Shown: positions 52,950-64,000, numbered from the stretch's first letter. The stretch: 64,000 bases of DNA from Fulvia fulva (GCF_020509005.1 NC_063016.1:2294001-2358000); one strand, 5' to 3'. Program-made: numbers and translations. The notes: generated by a model from the sequence alone, not told the origin.

Positions 52950-54300
52950 TCTAGGCCGTCTACGCGGGCGTAGTATTCTTCGATTACTTAATGATTAAAG
53001 ATAATATATTAGATAGGTTCCTATAAGGTATCCTACTTAGGGTAACCTTACTATTCGACTTTATACTTAATCGGCGGTAGTCCTTTAACGTCGTTAGGCT
53101 CTACGCGGATTCCCCGGATCTTACGGACGGTATAGTCGTTAGAAGGTAGGTTAATAGGCTCGTCGACTTCTACTTCATCGGGAGGACCTAGTATATCTTA
53201 GTTTTGGTTTAGGAATAGGTCCTTAGCCGACGGCCGAAGGCGTACGGGATAGAAGACGTCGTAGATCTTTATATTCGTAGGAAGAGCTAGACGGTAGGCG
53301 TATAAACTAATACGCTCGGTGATCTTAAAAGGACCTAGATTCTTCTAGCTCAGCTTCTTAGAGGGGCGGTCCGTCTTAATGTTCTTAGAGTTAAGGTAGA
53401 CTATATCGCCTACTTAGTAGTCGGGAGCTAGCTAGCGACGACGATTAGCTTGATCCTCGTAGATTACTTATACGTATACTATCTCGTCGTAGACTTCTTT
53501 ATAGATCTATAAGAGTATAGTAGCGAACTCGTCTACTACTTACTCGTTTACGTCTTCGGTAGGCGGGAGAGGCTCTTCTAGTTCTATACCTATACGAGGG
53601 TAGTAACCTCTCGTAGTATAGAAGGGAGAGTAGCTAGTAGTCTCCGAGTCCTAGTTACGAGTAGCGAACTCTACCGTAGGGATCTACTAAGGCCAATCCT
53701 TTTAGTAGTAGTCGACGAAGTAACGAAGGACCTACTCGAGGATAGCGTTCGTAATTTCGGTCTAGCCGTCGGTCTGTAGCTAAAAACTAGTCGAGAGGTT
53801 ATACTTAATGCCTAGGATAGCATATAGACGCTTCTAGAAGTACGAGATGAACTAGGAGCCTCTATTAGAGGTGATAATATCCGGGAGGCCTTAAAAGCGC
53901 TAGACGAATTCGTAGAATAAGCGAGTAGTCTCCTTTACGGTTATACTCTAGTACGGGATTATATACCGGTCCTTAGAGTAACGGTCTACGATTACTAGAA
54001 GGGCCTTTACCTTCACGCCGCTAAAGGTCTTACCGTAAGGAAGATCGGTAATAAAGTCTATAGTAATGTGCTTCTACGGACGATTAGGAGCCGGGAGAGG
54101 GTATAAGAGACCGTAGGGGCGGTAGCGGTTAGCTTTAGCTCTTCGGTAAGTAGCGTAGTTTAGTACGTAGCGGCGGACGTCCTTCTAGGAATACGGCTAC
54201 TAGTAATACCTAGCGAGGAGCTTATAGGTCTTAGCTACGCCTAGGTAACCCCTAGAGGCGGAGTCGTAGACGATTTGAAGAATCTTAGCTCGGATATTAG
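52950..54300 (-). pseudogene. Gypsy C integrase and chromodomain
   Basis: The zinc-binding start near 54190-54290 (SRGYLGVAKTYKLLARYY) precedes HITIDFITDLPYGKTFSG near 54020-54075, with the first catalytic Asp. LPDIITSNRGS*F near 53855-53890 follows, where the second Asp of the SDRG motif has become Asn. VGDIVYLNSKNIKT near 53370-53410 is the tail domain. The C-terminus near 52960-53090 reads YKVE**GYPK*DTL*EPI then VIEEYYARVDGLE. This matches a chromodomain core (YLVKWKGY...TWEP) with Trp codons turned into stops. Chromodomains of this kind bind methylated H3K9. Confidence 0.8.
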
Positions 54301-54699
54301 AGCCTTCGGGCTACGGTACGTAAAGCTTCTTACGGAAGTAGACGACACCTTCCTAGAGCTCGTACTCGGATAGCGAGAAGCCCGGGAATGTCCTCGCGCT
54401 AGATCTAAGGGCCTAAACTAACTCTTAGGCGCCTAGGTCGGTATTATACGCTATTCGTACTCGTGCTATAATGCCTTCAGGTTGCTCCTTATTATTAAAC
54501 CCCTTAAAGTCTAATTCGGGTAAGCCGTCGGTCGTTACTAAGCCCTCTTTATCGTCGTTCAAGTCCTTAGCGTCCGAGGCGTATTCTTTAGGCTCGGATT
54601 CATTATTACTCTCGTTAAGGTAGGTAGGAGCGAGTACGAGAGTAGTAAAGGAAGCGGCGAGTATAGGCTAGCCGTTCGATAGGTACTCTCGAAGCTCGG

Positions 54700-56700
54700 A
54701 AGAGAGGTTATGCTCTTTAATAACTTGTTGCTCTACGATTTGCTAGCCCCCTCTTCGATTAACTAGAGAGTTACTAGGGCGGCGGGTAAGGGCGTCGGCT
54801 ATCGAGTTAGCCTTACCGGGCGTATACGAGATTATAAAGTTGAACCGGGAGAGGAACTCGCTCTAGCGGGCCTAGCGACGATTAAGTAGCTTGCTCTTTA
54901 TAAAGTAGACGAGGTTCTTATAGTCGGAGCTTACTTAGACGGGCATAGTAGAGCCTTCGAGCTCGGGGCGCTACTTTTTAAAAGCTTTGACGATCGCGAG
55001 AAGCTCCTTATCGTAGATCTCGTAGTTATACTCCGTAGCGGTCATCTTCTTAGAGAGGAAGGCGATAGGTAACTAGGGAGATTTAGGCGAGCGGCGTTAT
55101 AGTAGGACACCGCCTACTACGCCGTCGGATACGTTAGTCTCTATACGGGTCTCTAGTTCGAAATCGAAGTGCTATAGAAGCGGGTTCTTAATAAACTTCG
55201 CTTTGAGCAAGTCAAAAGCCTCCTAGTATTCGTCGGTCTAGGTAAACTTCTTACCCTTACGCGTAAGCTTCGTTAAAGGGCGTACTACGCCCGAGAATAC
55301 GTAGATAAAGCGGCGGTAGAAGTTAGTAAAGCCTAGGAAACCCTAGACCTCCTTAACGTTCGTAGGAGTATCCTATTCGACGATAGCGTCGATCTTCTCT
55401 TAGTCTATCTTAATACCGTCTACGGTAATGATTAAACTAAGGAACTTGACTTCGGTCTTCTTAAACTCGTACTTATCGATATCGAGCTATAAGCCGGCGT
55501 CTACGAGCTTCTAAAGGACCTTATAGACGTGCTCGCGGTACTCCTCCTTAGTCTCGCTATAGACTAGGATGTCGTCGATATAGGCAGTGTAGAACTAATC
55601 GAGGAACTCCTAAAGAATGTCGTTAATAAAGTTCTAGAAGGTACTAGGCCCGTTATAAACGCCGAAGGGTATAACGAGCGACTCGAATAGCCCGTAGCGA
55701 GTACGGAAGGCTATAAGATACTCGTATCCTTCTACTATTCGTAACTTATTAAACGTAGTAATGACATCGAGCTTAGTAAAGTACTTGGCCTTAGAGAGGC
55801 GCTCGAGCGTCTCCTAAATCAACGGTATTAGGTAGCAGTTCTTCTTTATAATAGCGTTTAAGCCTCGGTAGTCTACGTAGAAGCGTAGACTACCGCCGGG
55901 CTTCTTAACGAACATAACGGGACTACTAGCGCTAGAACGGCTCGCTCGAATAAACCCCTTCTTTAGGTTATCTTCGAGGTATCTCTTAAGGACGATAAGC
56001 TCTTCTCGGGATATAGAATATAGCGGTCCGAACGATATCTCTCTACCTTCTTCTAGCTTAATCTTATAGTCGTAAGGGCGATAAGGAGGTAGCTCGTCTA
56101 CGGCCTTAGTATCGAATACGTAGAGGATGTAGTATGCCTAAGGAGGGACCTTCGTAGTAGGGTCGGTAGGCGTACGCCTCTTATCGAGCTTCTCGAGGGC
56201 GATGTCGATATCGCGGAGAGAGGCGGCGAAGACTTAAGCTTTAGGCTACTTAGTAGTAGTAGTAAAGGTAGCGGCGTTTACCTAGAAGATCTTAGTATAC
56301 TTAGGACCGCGCTAAGGCGGCGGAGAAGGCGGAGGTACCGGAGGAGCTTCTAGAGGGAAGCTAATAGTAAGGGAAGTCTAGTCGATAATAGGTTAGTATC
56401 GTCTAAACTAGGGGAGGCCGAGGATAAACTTCTAATACGGTAGGGACGTAAGGAAGCTAGTAATCGACATACGCTTGCCTCCGAGGGTAATTGACGTGTA
56501 TATAATATAAGTAATCTTACTAGTAGTAGTCTCCGTACCGTTAAAGAGTTCAAGGGTACGAGGGTACTTTAGTTCCTAGGGTTTGAGGTTAAGAGAGGTC
56601 GCGAGTTTATAGTCTATAAAAGACTCGCCTAGTACGCTAGTGTCTATAAGAGTGAGATTAGAAGAAGAGAGTTTCTTTAAGCCGATATTTATATTCGTAA
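54700..56700 (-). pseudogene. Gypsy C protease, reverse transcriptase and RNase H
   Basis: Protease: TLIDTSVLGESFIDYKLA near 56595-56660 (a DTG-type site read as DTS). Reverse transcriptase about 55350-56060, with the catalytic YIDDIL near 55565-55585 intact, followed by a KYEFKK-like segment and the DTPTNVKE-type joint near 55350. RNase H extends to about 54780, where FIISYTPGKANSIADALTRRP near 54780-54840 is the usual connection-domain end. Stops at Trp/Gln codons. Confidence 0.85.
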
Positions 56701-56749
56701 CGAACGGTTTATAAGCGTAGTCCTTGCCCGTCTCGTCGTATAGGTCTAG

Positions 56750-57960
56750 CTATACTATATTAATCCTCAACTTCTTTCCTCTCTTTACTTTCGGTAAATG
56801 TTATTCTTAGTCTTTATCGCGTCGATAAGGAAGACCTAGGCTTTTTCCTACTTAGCGGGAGTAGTAGGAGTAGGCGAGATAGCGCCGATAGCGCCGTAAA
56901 CTAGGTTACGGGCGTTACGCGTAGCGAGCTACGGATAGTTAACTACGATATAGCCTAGACCGCCGTAGTAGGTATAGAGTCCGGCTAAGCGACGGCGAAG
57001 CTTCTCTTCGGGAGTAAGCTTACCGTTAACGAGGCCCTAGACTCGAGGGACGGCGGTACTAGCGCTAAGATCTATAGCGTTACCTATAGAGACGGGAGAG
57101 AGAGCCGTAGGAGCGGCGGCGCCTAGTAGAGTAGCGAAGTAGCTTCCGGGACTACGAGGCTAACGACCTTAAGAACGGGAAGCGAGGAGAGAGGCGGTAT
57201 ATTTTATATTAGAGTCGAGGCGCTAGTAGGTCTCGACGAGCTTACGGAAGCTTATAGTACCGACGTCCTTATCCTCGAGGGCTCGAAGAAGCTCTACTAA
57301 TAAGCTACGGCGGAGAGTACTCTTCTTAGTCTCTTCGTTATAGCCGGTAAACCCGATATCGCGGTTAAAGGCCGCGAGGTACTCTACGAAGCTCTTGTTC
57401 TTCTAGAGGAGGTTGTAGATAGCGTTCTAGGCGGTAGCTCTACGGTCTAGATCACTAAAGATAGTACGGAGGTCCTATATTAAGGTAAGGACGTCCGGGT
57501 AGCCGATAGTCTATATAGCGTTATCGATATAGTATTATACCTAAGCCGCGGCGTCTTTCCGAAGGAGGGAGAAGACGTACGTAACCTTATCCTTCTCTTA
57601 CGGAAAGTGGTCGGTATTAGCTAATAGCTTGATAGTAAGCTATGTCTTAAATGCCTTAAACTTACTCTTATTACCGTCGAACTTGTCTAGGTCGTTAACC
57701 TTCTTAGAGAAGTACTAGCGGCGGTTATTATCGGCGTACGGGACGAGGTTCTAAAAGGTGTTTATAATACCTTAAAGGTATATTACTTAGTTGTTTACTT
57801 GCTCGACCTACTAGGCGGTCTCGCGGAAAGAGGAGACGGTACGGTTAATAAGAGCGTAGGCGGTATCGGGGTTAGCGTTTACCTAGGTACCGAAGGTAGC
57901 GGCGTTCGAGAAGGGGATATTAGCCCACTTACTAAAATGGAATAGAGTGTCTTAGTTATC
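56750..57960 (-). pseudogene. Gypsy C gag remnant
   Basis: Minus-strand reading with a basic N-terminal half and the gag core around 57230-57860 (strings such as FSTYVFSLLRKDAA and YLAAFNRDIGFTG-like). The zinc-knuckle remnant is near 56930-56990, where Cys codons are partly changed. The start codon lies near 57940 but is not certain. 57960-58038 should hold the primer-binding site; the bases next to the LTR read TTACGAAAGACTAAC on the minus strand, and I cannot assign a tRNA. Confidence 0.65.
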
Positions 57961-58038
57961 GAGGTTAACACCTCTATCGGTAGCGTAGTCACCTATAAGG
58001 ATAACTCGAGTAGTTAACGGTTTGTTAGTCTTTCGTAA

Positions 58039-58557
58039 TATTAGGGCGAGAGCCTAGCCTATAAGATATAAGAATAAAAGCGAGAATGTAGGTACGAAGT
58101 ATAGATATAAAGGGTATAGTATAATTGCTACATAAAACGAAAGACGAAGAAAGTAAGAGAGGCCTAGGGAAGGCTAGATATTTATACGCGACCCTCGCGA
58201 GTACGTGTCCCCGTATTAATAGGGCTAACCCGTACGAAGCCGCGCTTAGTAGCTTTACTCAAAACCTTATTCTAACCTGCCCTACGTTCCGAGTCTTCTA
58301 CGAGCTTCTTCTAGGGTCTAGCGTAGTCGCGGGTACTCGCGGGAGTACCGTAAGTTATATAGTTACGAGCCGAAGTGAAGTTGTTAAGGTTTAGTAGAGT
58401 AGTAAATTTAGAGGGCTAGGTCCCGTAGTAAATGTTACGGGGTATATAATTCTTAGCGCTTATACACTAAGCTAGACTTTTACTTCTTAACGACTTCTAA
58501 GCACTCTAAGGCTCTTCTATCCCTACCTTCTATATACTCTATAGGGAGACTATAATA
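58039..58557 (-). repeat. 5' LTR of Gypsy C
   Basis: 519 bp, partner of 52269-52787. The plus-strand 89-codon ORF recurs here (58125-58394). A TATATAAAACG-like box is altered here to CATAAAACG. Confidence 0.9.
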
Positions 58558-58562
58558 ATATC

Positions 58563-60680
58563 CTTACGTTTAATAGATTCTTAGGCTTCTATCGACGCTT
58601 TATTAAGGACTATAGCAAGATAGTTCTACCTATAGTAAAGCTAAATAAGAAGGACAACCCCTAGTACTAGACAAACGAATGTTAGAATACATTCGAAGGA
58701 CTAAAGTAAGTATTTACCGACGCTAAGGGAATAGTACTAGCGATATTTATCCCCGGGAGACGTACCGTCTTAGAGACTAACGTAAGCGACTTTATGACCG
58801 TAGTAGTCCTATCGTAATATAACGAGGACAATATCCCCGCCCTATAGTATACCTATCGAAAAAGATGAGCCCGTAGGAGTGTAACTACGACATCTACGAC
58901 AAGGAGTTGCTCGTAATTATTAAGGCGTTTAAGGAATAGAAGCTAGAGCTAATAGCCGGCGATATCGATAAACTAGACTTCGAGAACTTTACCGACCTAA
59001 GCGGCTACCCTATGCTCGTCTATAGCGACTATAAGAACTTGGAATACTTTATAATATCTAAGTAGCTAAATAGACGCTAAGCTAGGTAGGCCGAGTTCTT
59101 GTTATAGTTCTTCTTTAAGATCGTATACCGACTAGGAGTATAAGGAGCGAAGCTAGATAGCCTTACTTGACATTCCTAAGACGCTATCTTATATAATAAG
59201 TTAGATCCGCGTTATGCTTAATAGGATAGGGTACTACTAAAACTAGAACACTTCCTAGCGGTTAGCGTAAGCTAGATCCTAAGACTATCCGTATCTAAAG
59301 TAGAAGGAGTAGTTATAGACGAAGCCCTAGTAGTAGACATTAGTAAGCTATACGAACAAGATGACGTAGTCGAAGCTACTACCTAACTCGCGGTAGGAGA
59401 ACTAGTAAAACTACTCCGAAAGAACAAGATAGACGACAAGCACGTAATACTAGTCGACGGCATAATATATATTAAGAACCGATATAGTAGGTATAGCCTC
59501 TTTGTTCTACCTATAGAGGATAAGGAGAACACTGTCTATATACGTACAGTCAAAGCCTTTTACGATATACCGGTAGCCGGACACCTAGGTAAGACTACTA
59601 CGAGTAGGCTCGTATTACGATATTATATATAGCTAAGGATAACCCGTTTTATTAGATCTTTCGTACGCGCCTACCGGATATGTCGTAATAGCCGTAGTAT
59701 TAACGAACTATAGTACGGACTTTTAGCCCTACTACCCGTCCCCTTCGATACTTAGGATAATATTACTATAGACTTCGTTATCGACTTGCCTAGAGCGAAG
59801 TATACGGCCGACGGTCGATAGTACGAGAATGCGCTTACGGTGACTAATAGACTAGGTAAGGAGCGCTACTATATTCTAGTCCTCGAAATAATAGCTAAAT
59901 ATATCGCCTACGTCTATATTAAGCACATCTTCTTACGCTACGGATTACTAAAGACGATTATATCGGACCGCGGACCTTAATAGATTTTAGCCTTTTAGGG
60001 ACGCCTTTATAAACTACTATAGATTAGGCGTAAGATCTCTACCGGATATTATCCTAAGACCGATAGATAGAGCGAGAATACGAATAAGATAATAGAGCAA
60101 TATCTACGCGTATTTATTAGCTATATATAAGATAACTAGCCGGACTAGTTACCGCTCGTAGAATTTATAGCTAATGACTATGTCTCTAAAACGACTAGTA
60201 TAAGCCCCTTTATAGCTAATATTAGCAAGAATCCGAGATACGCGGATATAGAGCTCAACCTACCTATATAGCTACTCCTATACAAATAACGCCTAGACGC
60301 GGAATTAGTAAATGCCTTCGTATAGCGTATAATAGAGCTTCGCTACAAACTAAGAGACTCGATAGAGATAGTATAAGCGTCGTAAGCCGAGTACGCAAAT
60401 AAATACTATACGATCGTACTACGATACGAAGTAGGTAATATAGTACACCTTAGTACTCGTAACTAGCGTACTAAGCGCCCGTTAAAGAAACTTAACTACC
60501 GCTATACCGGACCTTATACGATCACTAAAGTACTACTACACGATACGTATCGCCTAGATTTACCGCGATCGCTAAGTAACTTATATAACGGCTTCTACGC
60601 TAACCTACTAATACCGGTATACGAACCGATACTAGGCTAAGTACAACTACTACTAGTACCTATAGAGGTAGAAGACGATA
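58563..60680 (+). pseudogene. Gypsy B RNase H and integrase
   Basis: This continues pol after Gypsy C: LTFNRFLGFYRRFIKDYSKI at 58563-58625. The RNase H region (ETNVSDFMTVVVLS, then YNEDNIPAL*YTYRKR) lies near 58770-58870. The integrase zinc-binding part (IPVAGHLGKTTTSRLVLRYY, then AYRICRNS) lies near 59560-59690. ITIDFVIDLPRAKYTADGR near 59763-59820 carries the first Asp, and LLKTIISDRGP*QI near 59945-59985 the second, intact. HRLDLPRSLSNLYNGFY-like near 60550-60600 is the integrase tail. Stops replace Trp and Gln. Confidence 0.85.
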
Positions 60681-60739
60681 ATAGCGACATAAGTACGTAT
60701 TAGTTACTAGATACGATACTAGATATAAAGAGCACGCTA

Positions 60740-61500
60740 CCGCCGGGACTAGCGCTACGTAGTAGAAGGAAGGAGAGACGATACGAGTATCTAGTACGAT
60801 AGGTTAGTCATAGTAAGCCTACTTAGGAGCCCGCTAAGGAGTTAATAGATACTACCGCCGCCTCTATCGCGGACTTCTACTATAACTATCCTACGAAGGA
60901 TAGGCTAGCCGGCTTTATACTACTACTAGGTTAGATTCCGAACGAGGATATACCCGAAGACGGTATAATTAGCGATACTATAAACGCTTCGTTAATAGCT
61001 ACGTCTAACCTAGTAACTATAGGAGGGCTACGTATACTAATTACGTAGGTGCCTATAGCTCTACTACCGGTTAAGAGCTACGAGCCTAAGACTAGTATAA
61101 GTAAAGACCCGTAGGCGGCTACTTTAAGAAAGATAACCGATAGTAGGTAAGTATAAGATAAGCGTTAACGCGAATAGCAATCTTCCCTTAACTTAGTAAC
61201 TATAGCTATACCGCTAATATTAGTTAGTAATAGGTACTATAGCTCTTCCTTAATATAAGTAATAGAAGCTATAACGAACTCTATCGCGGAGTTCGTAAAT
61301 CGCTACGGTAAGCACGAAATCACGACTTATATAGGCTAGGTTAGCTACCGCGGAGGATACGATAATACCGACCGAGGTAGTAACGACGACACGATAGCGG
61401 ATAGAATAGATAATAGAAGTAATAGGAATGACGATATAGAGGATAATACTACTTTCGTAGTAGCGATAATACGAGCTTAAGGGACTAAGCGCGATTTTTA
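60740..61500 (+). pseudogene. Gypsy B chromodomain and C-terminal tail
   Basis: At about 60770-60920 the frame reads RKERRYEYLVR*VSHSKPT*EPAKELIDT, i.e. a YLV(R/K)W...TWEPA chromodomain core whose two Trp codons are TAG. A tail follows to about 61500 without further motifs. A purine run AAGGGGGGGTAG just before 61512 is the polypurine tract. Known function of the domain: binding H3K9-methylated nucleosomes to guide integration. Confidence 0.8.
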
Positions 61501-61511
61501 AGGGGGGGTAG

Positions 61512-61669
61512 TATTACGGCCCTAGGCCTAGTAAATAGTCAGCTAGTATATAGGTCACGTAACCGCGCGTTACTAGCGCGCCTCGGCTATATATAACCTC
61601 GGCGCACCTCGCGCTCCTCTTTCCTACGTACCTAGCTACTTTATATTAATACGATTATAAACCGTTATA
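61512..61669 (+). repeat. 3' LTR of Gypsy B
   Basis: 158 bp; begins TATTACGGCCC and ends CCGTTATA, so both terminal dinucleotides carry RIP changes that the 5' LTR lacks. The CACGTGAG of the 5' LTR reads CACGTAAC here. Confidence 0.92.
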
Positions 61670-61674
61670 CGGAT

Positions 61675-63420
61675 AGCGTCGATCGCTATAGGCGCGTACC
61701 TATCTAGGTGTCCGGGAGTAGGGAGTATTCCTCTACCGCCTCGGAGAGTCTCGTTATAACTAGCTTCTTAAGCGCCTTCCTAAGAGTGTTAAGGAGCGTA
61801 ATTAGGCGGTACGACTTTACCTACGTATAGTCTTCCTTTTACGGCTTACGTAGGACTACTATCGTCGATTGTTTAAATACTATCGGATAGTGTCCGGTCT
61901 ATAGGTAGGCGTTAAAGATCGCTACGACTACTAGGGCTAGTTGATCTCTACACTTCTTTAGTAGTTTGTTTAGGATCCTATCCGGCCCCGGGGCTTTCTT
62001 CGCCGGTAACTTCCTAAGTATAGCGGTAACTTCTCCCTCGGACACCTCCTATTAGACCGCGATACTAGGGGCTAGGGGAGTAGAGCTATTTATGTCGCTT
62101 AGATTAGCCTCGACTAGGGGCGGGAAGAGCTTACTAGCTAGTAGACGCGCCTTAGCCTCGGGGTTACTAACCGGGCTACTAGGCGATTATAGCGCTAGGA
62201 TAAAGAAGGAGGGGCCCTATATAGGGTCCTATCGGGCCCATTTTACTAGCTTCTACATCCTCGCTAGCTTGCCGGTGATCTCTTCTACTATAGCTCTCTA
62301 GCCGACTACTTTCTCCCTCCGTATTATAGCTTTCTTCTATTAGTATACCTCCCGATATACGTTCTAGGCCTCCTCGCTATAGCTGCTCGTCCACACCCGG
62401 CGGGCTCTCCTTACTTCTCTTACTACCGTAGTACACTCCGGCGTCTAGTATAGTTTAGACTATATCGTTAGTTAGGTAAGCGGGACGTAGAGTAAGGTCG
62501 CTTTTCCTAATTCGTCTATTAACCCTTAGACTACCTCGTCTATCTCGTCTTTACTATTATATTACTACTACGCGATCTAGACTAGCCTCTCGGAGTCGTC
62601 GAGGTATACCTAGATATTAGGCTAGGGGGCCTTTCCCTAGTTTAGCTTAGGGGTTCTCGCTAGTATATATTATATCTATATCGTAATAGAGGTCCTAACT
62701 AGTATATAGTCTAACGACGCCTCGAGTTTATGTTCGATCCTATAGTAGGTTACCGTATAGTAGTAGCTATCCGAGATCTAGGAGAGGTCGATCGTGCCTT
62801 AGAGTCTCCCTCTCTTCTAGGTACCTAGGTCCTTCGGGGTATTAAGGGCAATTACGTTACTCGCTATTAAGTCGATTACTTCGTCGGCTATAGGGTACGG
62901 CTATATAAGGCTTTCCTAGGAAGGGTAGTATATATTAAAGTCTCCTACTACGATGTAGTAGCCTTGTCTCTTAAGCGTACTATCTAGGTGTCTATAGACC
63001 CTAAGGTCGCGGCTAGACCTCGAGGCTAGCGGTTGTATATATATGTTGTATATCCAAGTGCTACCTACGTAGAGGGAGGTAATATCTCCCCCGCCTTCTT
63101 CGTCTACGTAGTACACTACCTCCTATTCGGATTCTAGTATGTCCTTACTAATATAGAAGCACGTACGGGGTCTACCGTCGCTTCGTAGGCATATCGTATA
63201 GTCTAGTAACTTGTAGGCCGTTAGTCTCTTATAGTGCGGGTTAATCTATAGCTCCTAGATTATAAGGACGTAGTAGACGCGCGGGTCCGCCTCGTATAGG
63301 AAATGGTTCTAGACTATATCCTTGCTATAGTTAACGTTATACTAGATAATGCTAAGCGTGTCGAGGCTAGTTATCGGCATCGACAATCATTTCCTCTATA
63401 TCGTCCTATGTCCTACTGCC
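61675..63420 (-). pseudogene. LINE E ORF2, N-terminal half (endonuclease)
   Basis: An open run of 66 codons at 62916-63116 reads MYYVDEEGGGDITSLYVGST, then YIVVGDFNIYYPS, the GDFN core of the apurinic-type endonuclease. Other endonuclease blocks lie near 62600-62900 and 63150-63390. The reverse transcriptase N-terminus is near 61680-62080. Stops elsewhere. Confidence 0.82.
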
Positions 63421-64000
63421 CTATACGTCCTAGTCTACGCCTATCGGCTATATACTAAAGGGCAGCCGGGCCTAGTTAGATTCCCTCGCCGTAGCTAGCA
63501 GAGCACGTGGCCTCCCGTACGCCCTAGGTTACGTATCCTTTATATCGTTCTCCGCCCTAGGGCGCTTACGCCCGACCGCCGCTAGTTAGTTCCGGTATAG
63601 GCTAGCCTTACGGTCGCCGTAGAATCTTAGGGCGACGGTTCTGTTTGTGATTGCCTTGTTTTTCGCTAGTTTCCGCTATAGGCATTCCGTACTATACGAT
63701 AGGTAGTGCCCCGGACAGTTCGCGTACCGTCTCGTAGTCGATATATAGTCCCTAGACATATAGTCTCCTATATAGTTCGAGTAGGCCTACTTGTTTATAC
63801 GCGTATAGGTTTAGTGTCTATACTGTTAGCATTTGAAGCATTAGAGGACACGAAAGGATAAGGAGTGCTTTTCTACTATCTTAAGGCTATATTACTAGAC
63901 TAGGCCTTGTTCTATCGCTAGATCCGCCGCTTTCGCGTCTTATAGCTATACTATTAGCGCCGAGGCCTTCTTGCCTTCTAGCCATTTCCTATAGAGCTAA
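63420..64000 (-). pseudogene. LINE E ORF1, partial
   Basis: The knuckle region near 63760-63860 reads LQCFKC*QY, i.e. the first two Cys of a CCHC knuckle are kept and a later His is lost. Cut by the window end. Confidence 0.7.

Larger units (their letters stand above)
52269..58557 (-). mobile_element. Gypsy C chromodomain retrotransposon, complete, nested in Gypsy B
   Basis: 6289 bp with 519-bp LTRs and the duplication ATATC (52264-52268 and 58558-58562). Removing it restores the Gypsy B frame VKDI-LTFNRFLGFYRRF. Both ends are RIP-altered (TATTAGGG...TATAATA, i.e. TG...CA). Genes read right to left: gag, protease, reverse transcriptase, RNase H, integrase, chromodomain. Confidence 0.93.
47898..61669 (+). 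mobile_element. Gypsy B chromodomain retrotransposon, complete, split by Gypsy C
   Basis: 158-bp LTRs at both ends and the 5-bp duplication CGGAT (47893-47897 and 61670-61674). It is inserted in LINE E, where LINE C shows the unbroken sequence. Gene order: gag, protease, reverse transcriptase, RNase H, integrase, chromodomain. Gypsy C (52269-58557) splits pol just after the reverse transcriptase. Without that insert the element is about 7.5 kb. RIP-saturated. Confidence 0.93.
61675..64000 (-). mobile_element. LINE E, 5' part (runs off the window)
   Basis: Resumes LINE E after Gypsy B, collinear with LINE C from 38457 to about 40780. It contains the start of the reverse transcriptase (to about 62100), the endonuclease and part of ORF1. 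The 5' end is outside the window. Confidence 0.9.

Noticed and set aside
1..64000. Reassigned stop codon (TAG read as Gln or Trp)
   Set aside because: TAG and TAA both replace Trp as well as Gln, in every element and on both strands, and less mutated copies have the normal codons. RIP explains this fully.

Overview
The window looks like a transposon graveyard from a filamentous ascomycete (Pezizomycotina) that carries out repeat-induced point mutation (RIP). I found no intact host gene. Nearly all of it is retroelement and Helitron DNA in which CpA/TpG has been converted to TpA. As a result TAG and TAA stops sit where Gln and Trp codons belong, while CpG is still common. Paired copies inside the window (two LINEs, two Copia elements) show the direction of the mutations directly.

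Layout, left to right. 1-2190: 3' part of a Tad-like LINE (T1, + strand). About 2191-14300: a Helitron (Rep plus PIF1-type helicase, + strand), split by a Fot1/pogo-like element (4774-5910, TA duplication) and by a complete Copia element (Copia-1, 6565-13374, - strand, GTATA duplication). Removing each insert and one duplication restores the helicase frame. 14301-17960: the only stretch with ordinary dinucleotide use. It holds a decayed tandem-repeat secreted-type ORF, a perfect 24-bp inverted repeat and some unassigned ORFs. 17961-18792: an unclassified RIP-mutated relic. 18808-25106: LINE A (- strand, 15-bp duplication), containing a solo LTR and a second Fot1-like copy. 25146-34711: Copia-2 (- strand), with a solo LTR inside its LTR and the much less mutated LINE B (28705-33682) inside its pol. 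34712-36656: 3' part of Gypsy A. 36657-41656: LINE C. From 41657 to the window end: LINE E, broken by LINE D (41955-47091, 16-bp duplication) and by chromodomain Gypsy B (47898-61669, CGGAT duplication). Gypsy B is itself split by chromodomain Gypsy C (52269-58557, ATATC duplication).

Together the elements record relative time: LINE E, then Gypsy B, then Gypsy C; Copia-2, then LINE B; Helitron, then Fot1-like and Copia-1. Both Gypsy elements encode chromodomain-like C-termini. In known chromoviruses these steer integration into H3K9-methylated chromatin, which would fit an island that keeps collecting insertions. None of the coding regions appears able to make a full protein. Domain calls come from reading translations by eye; no database search was run.
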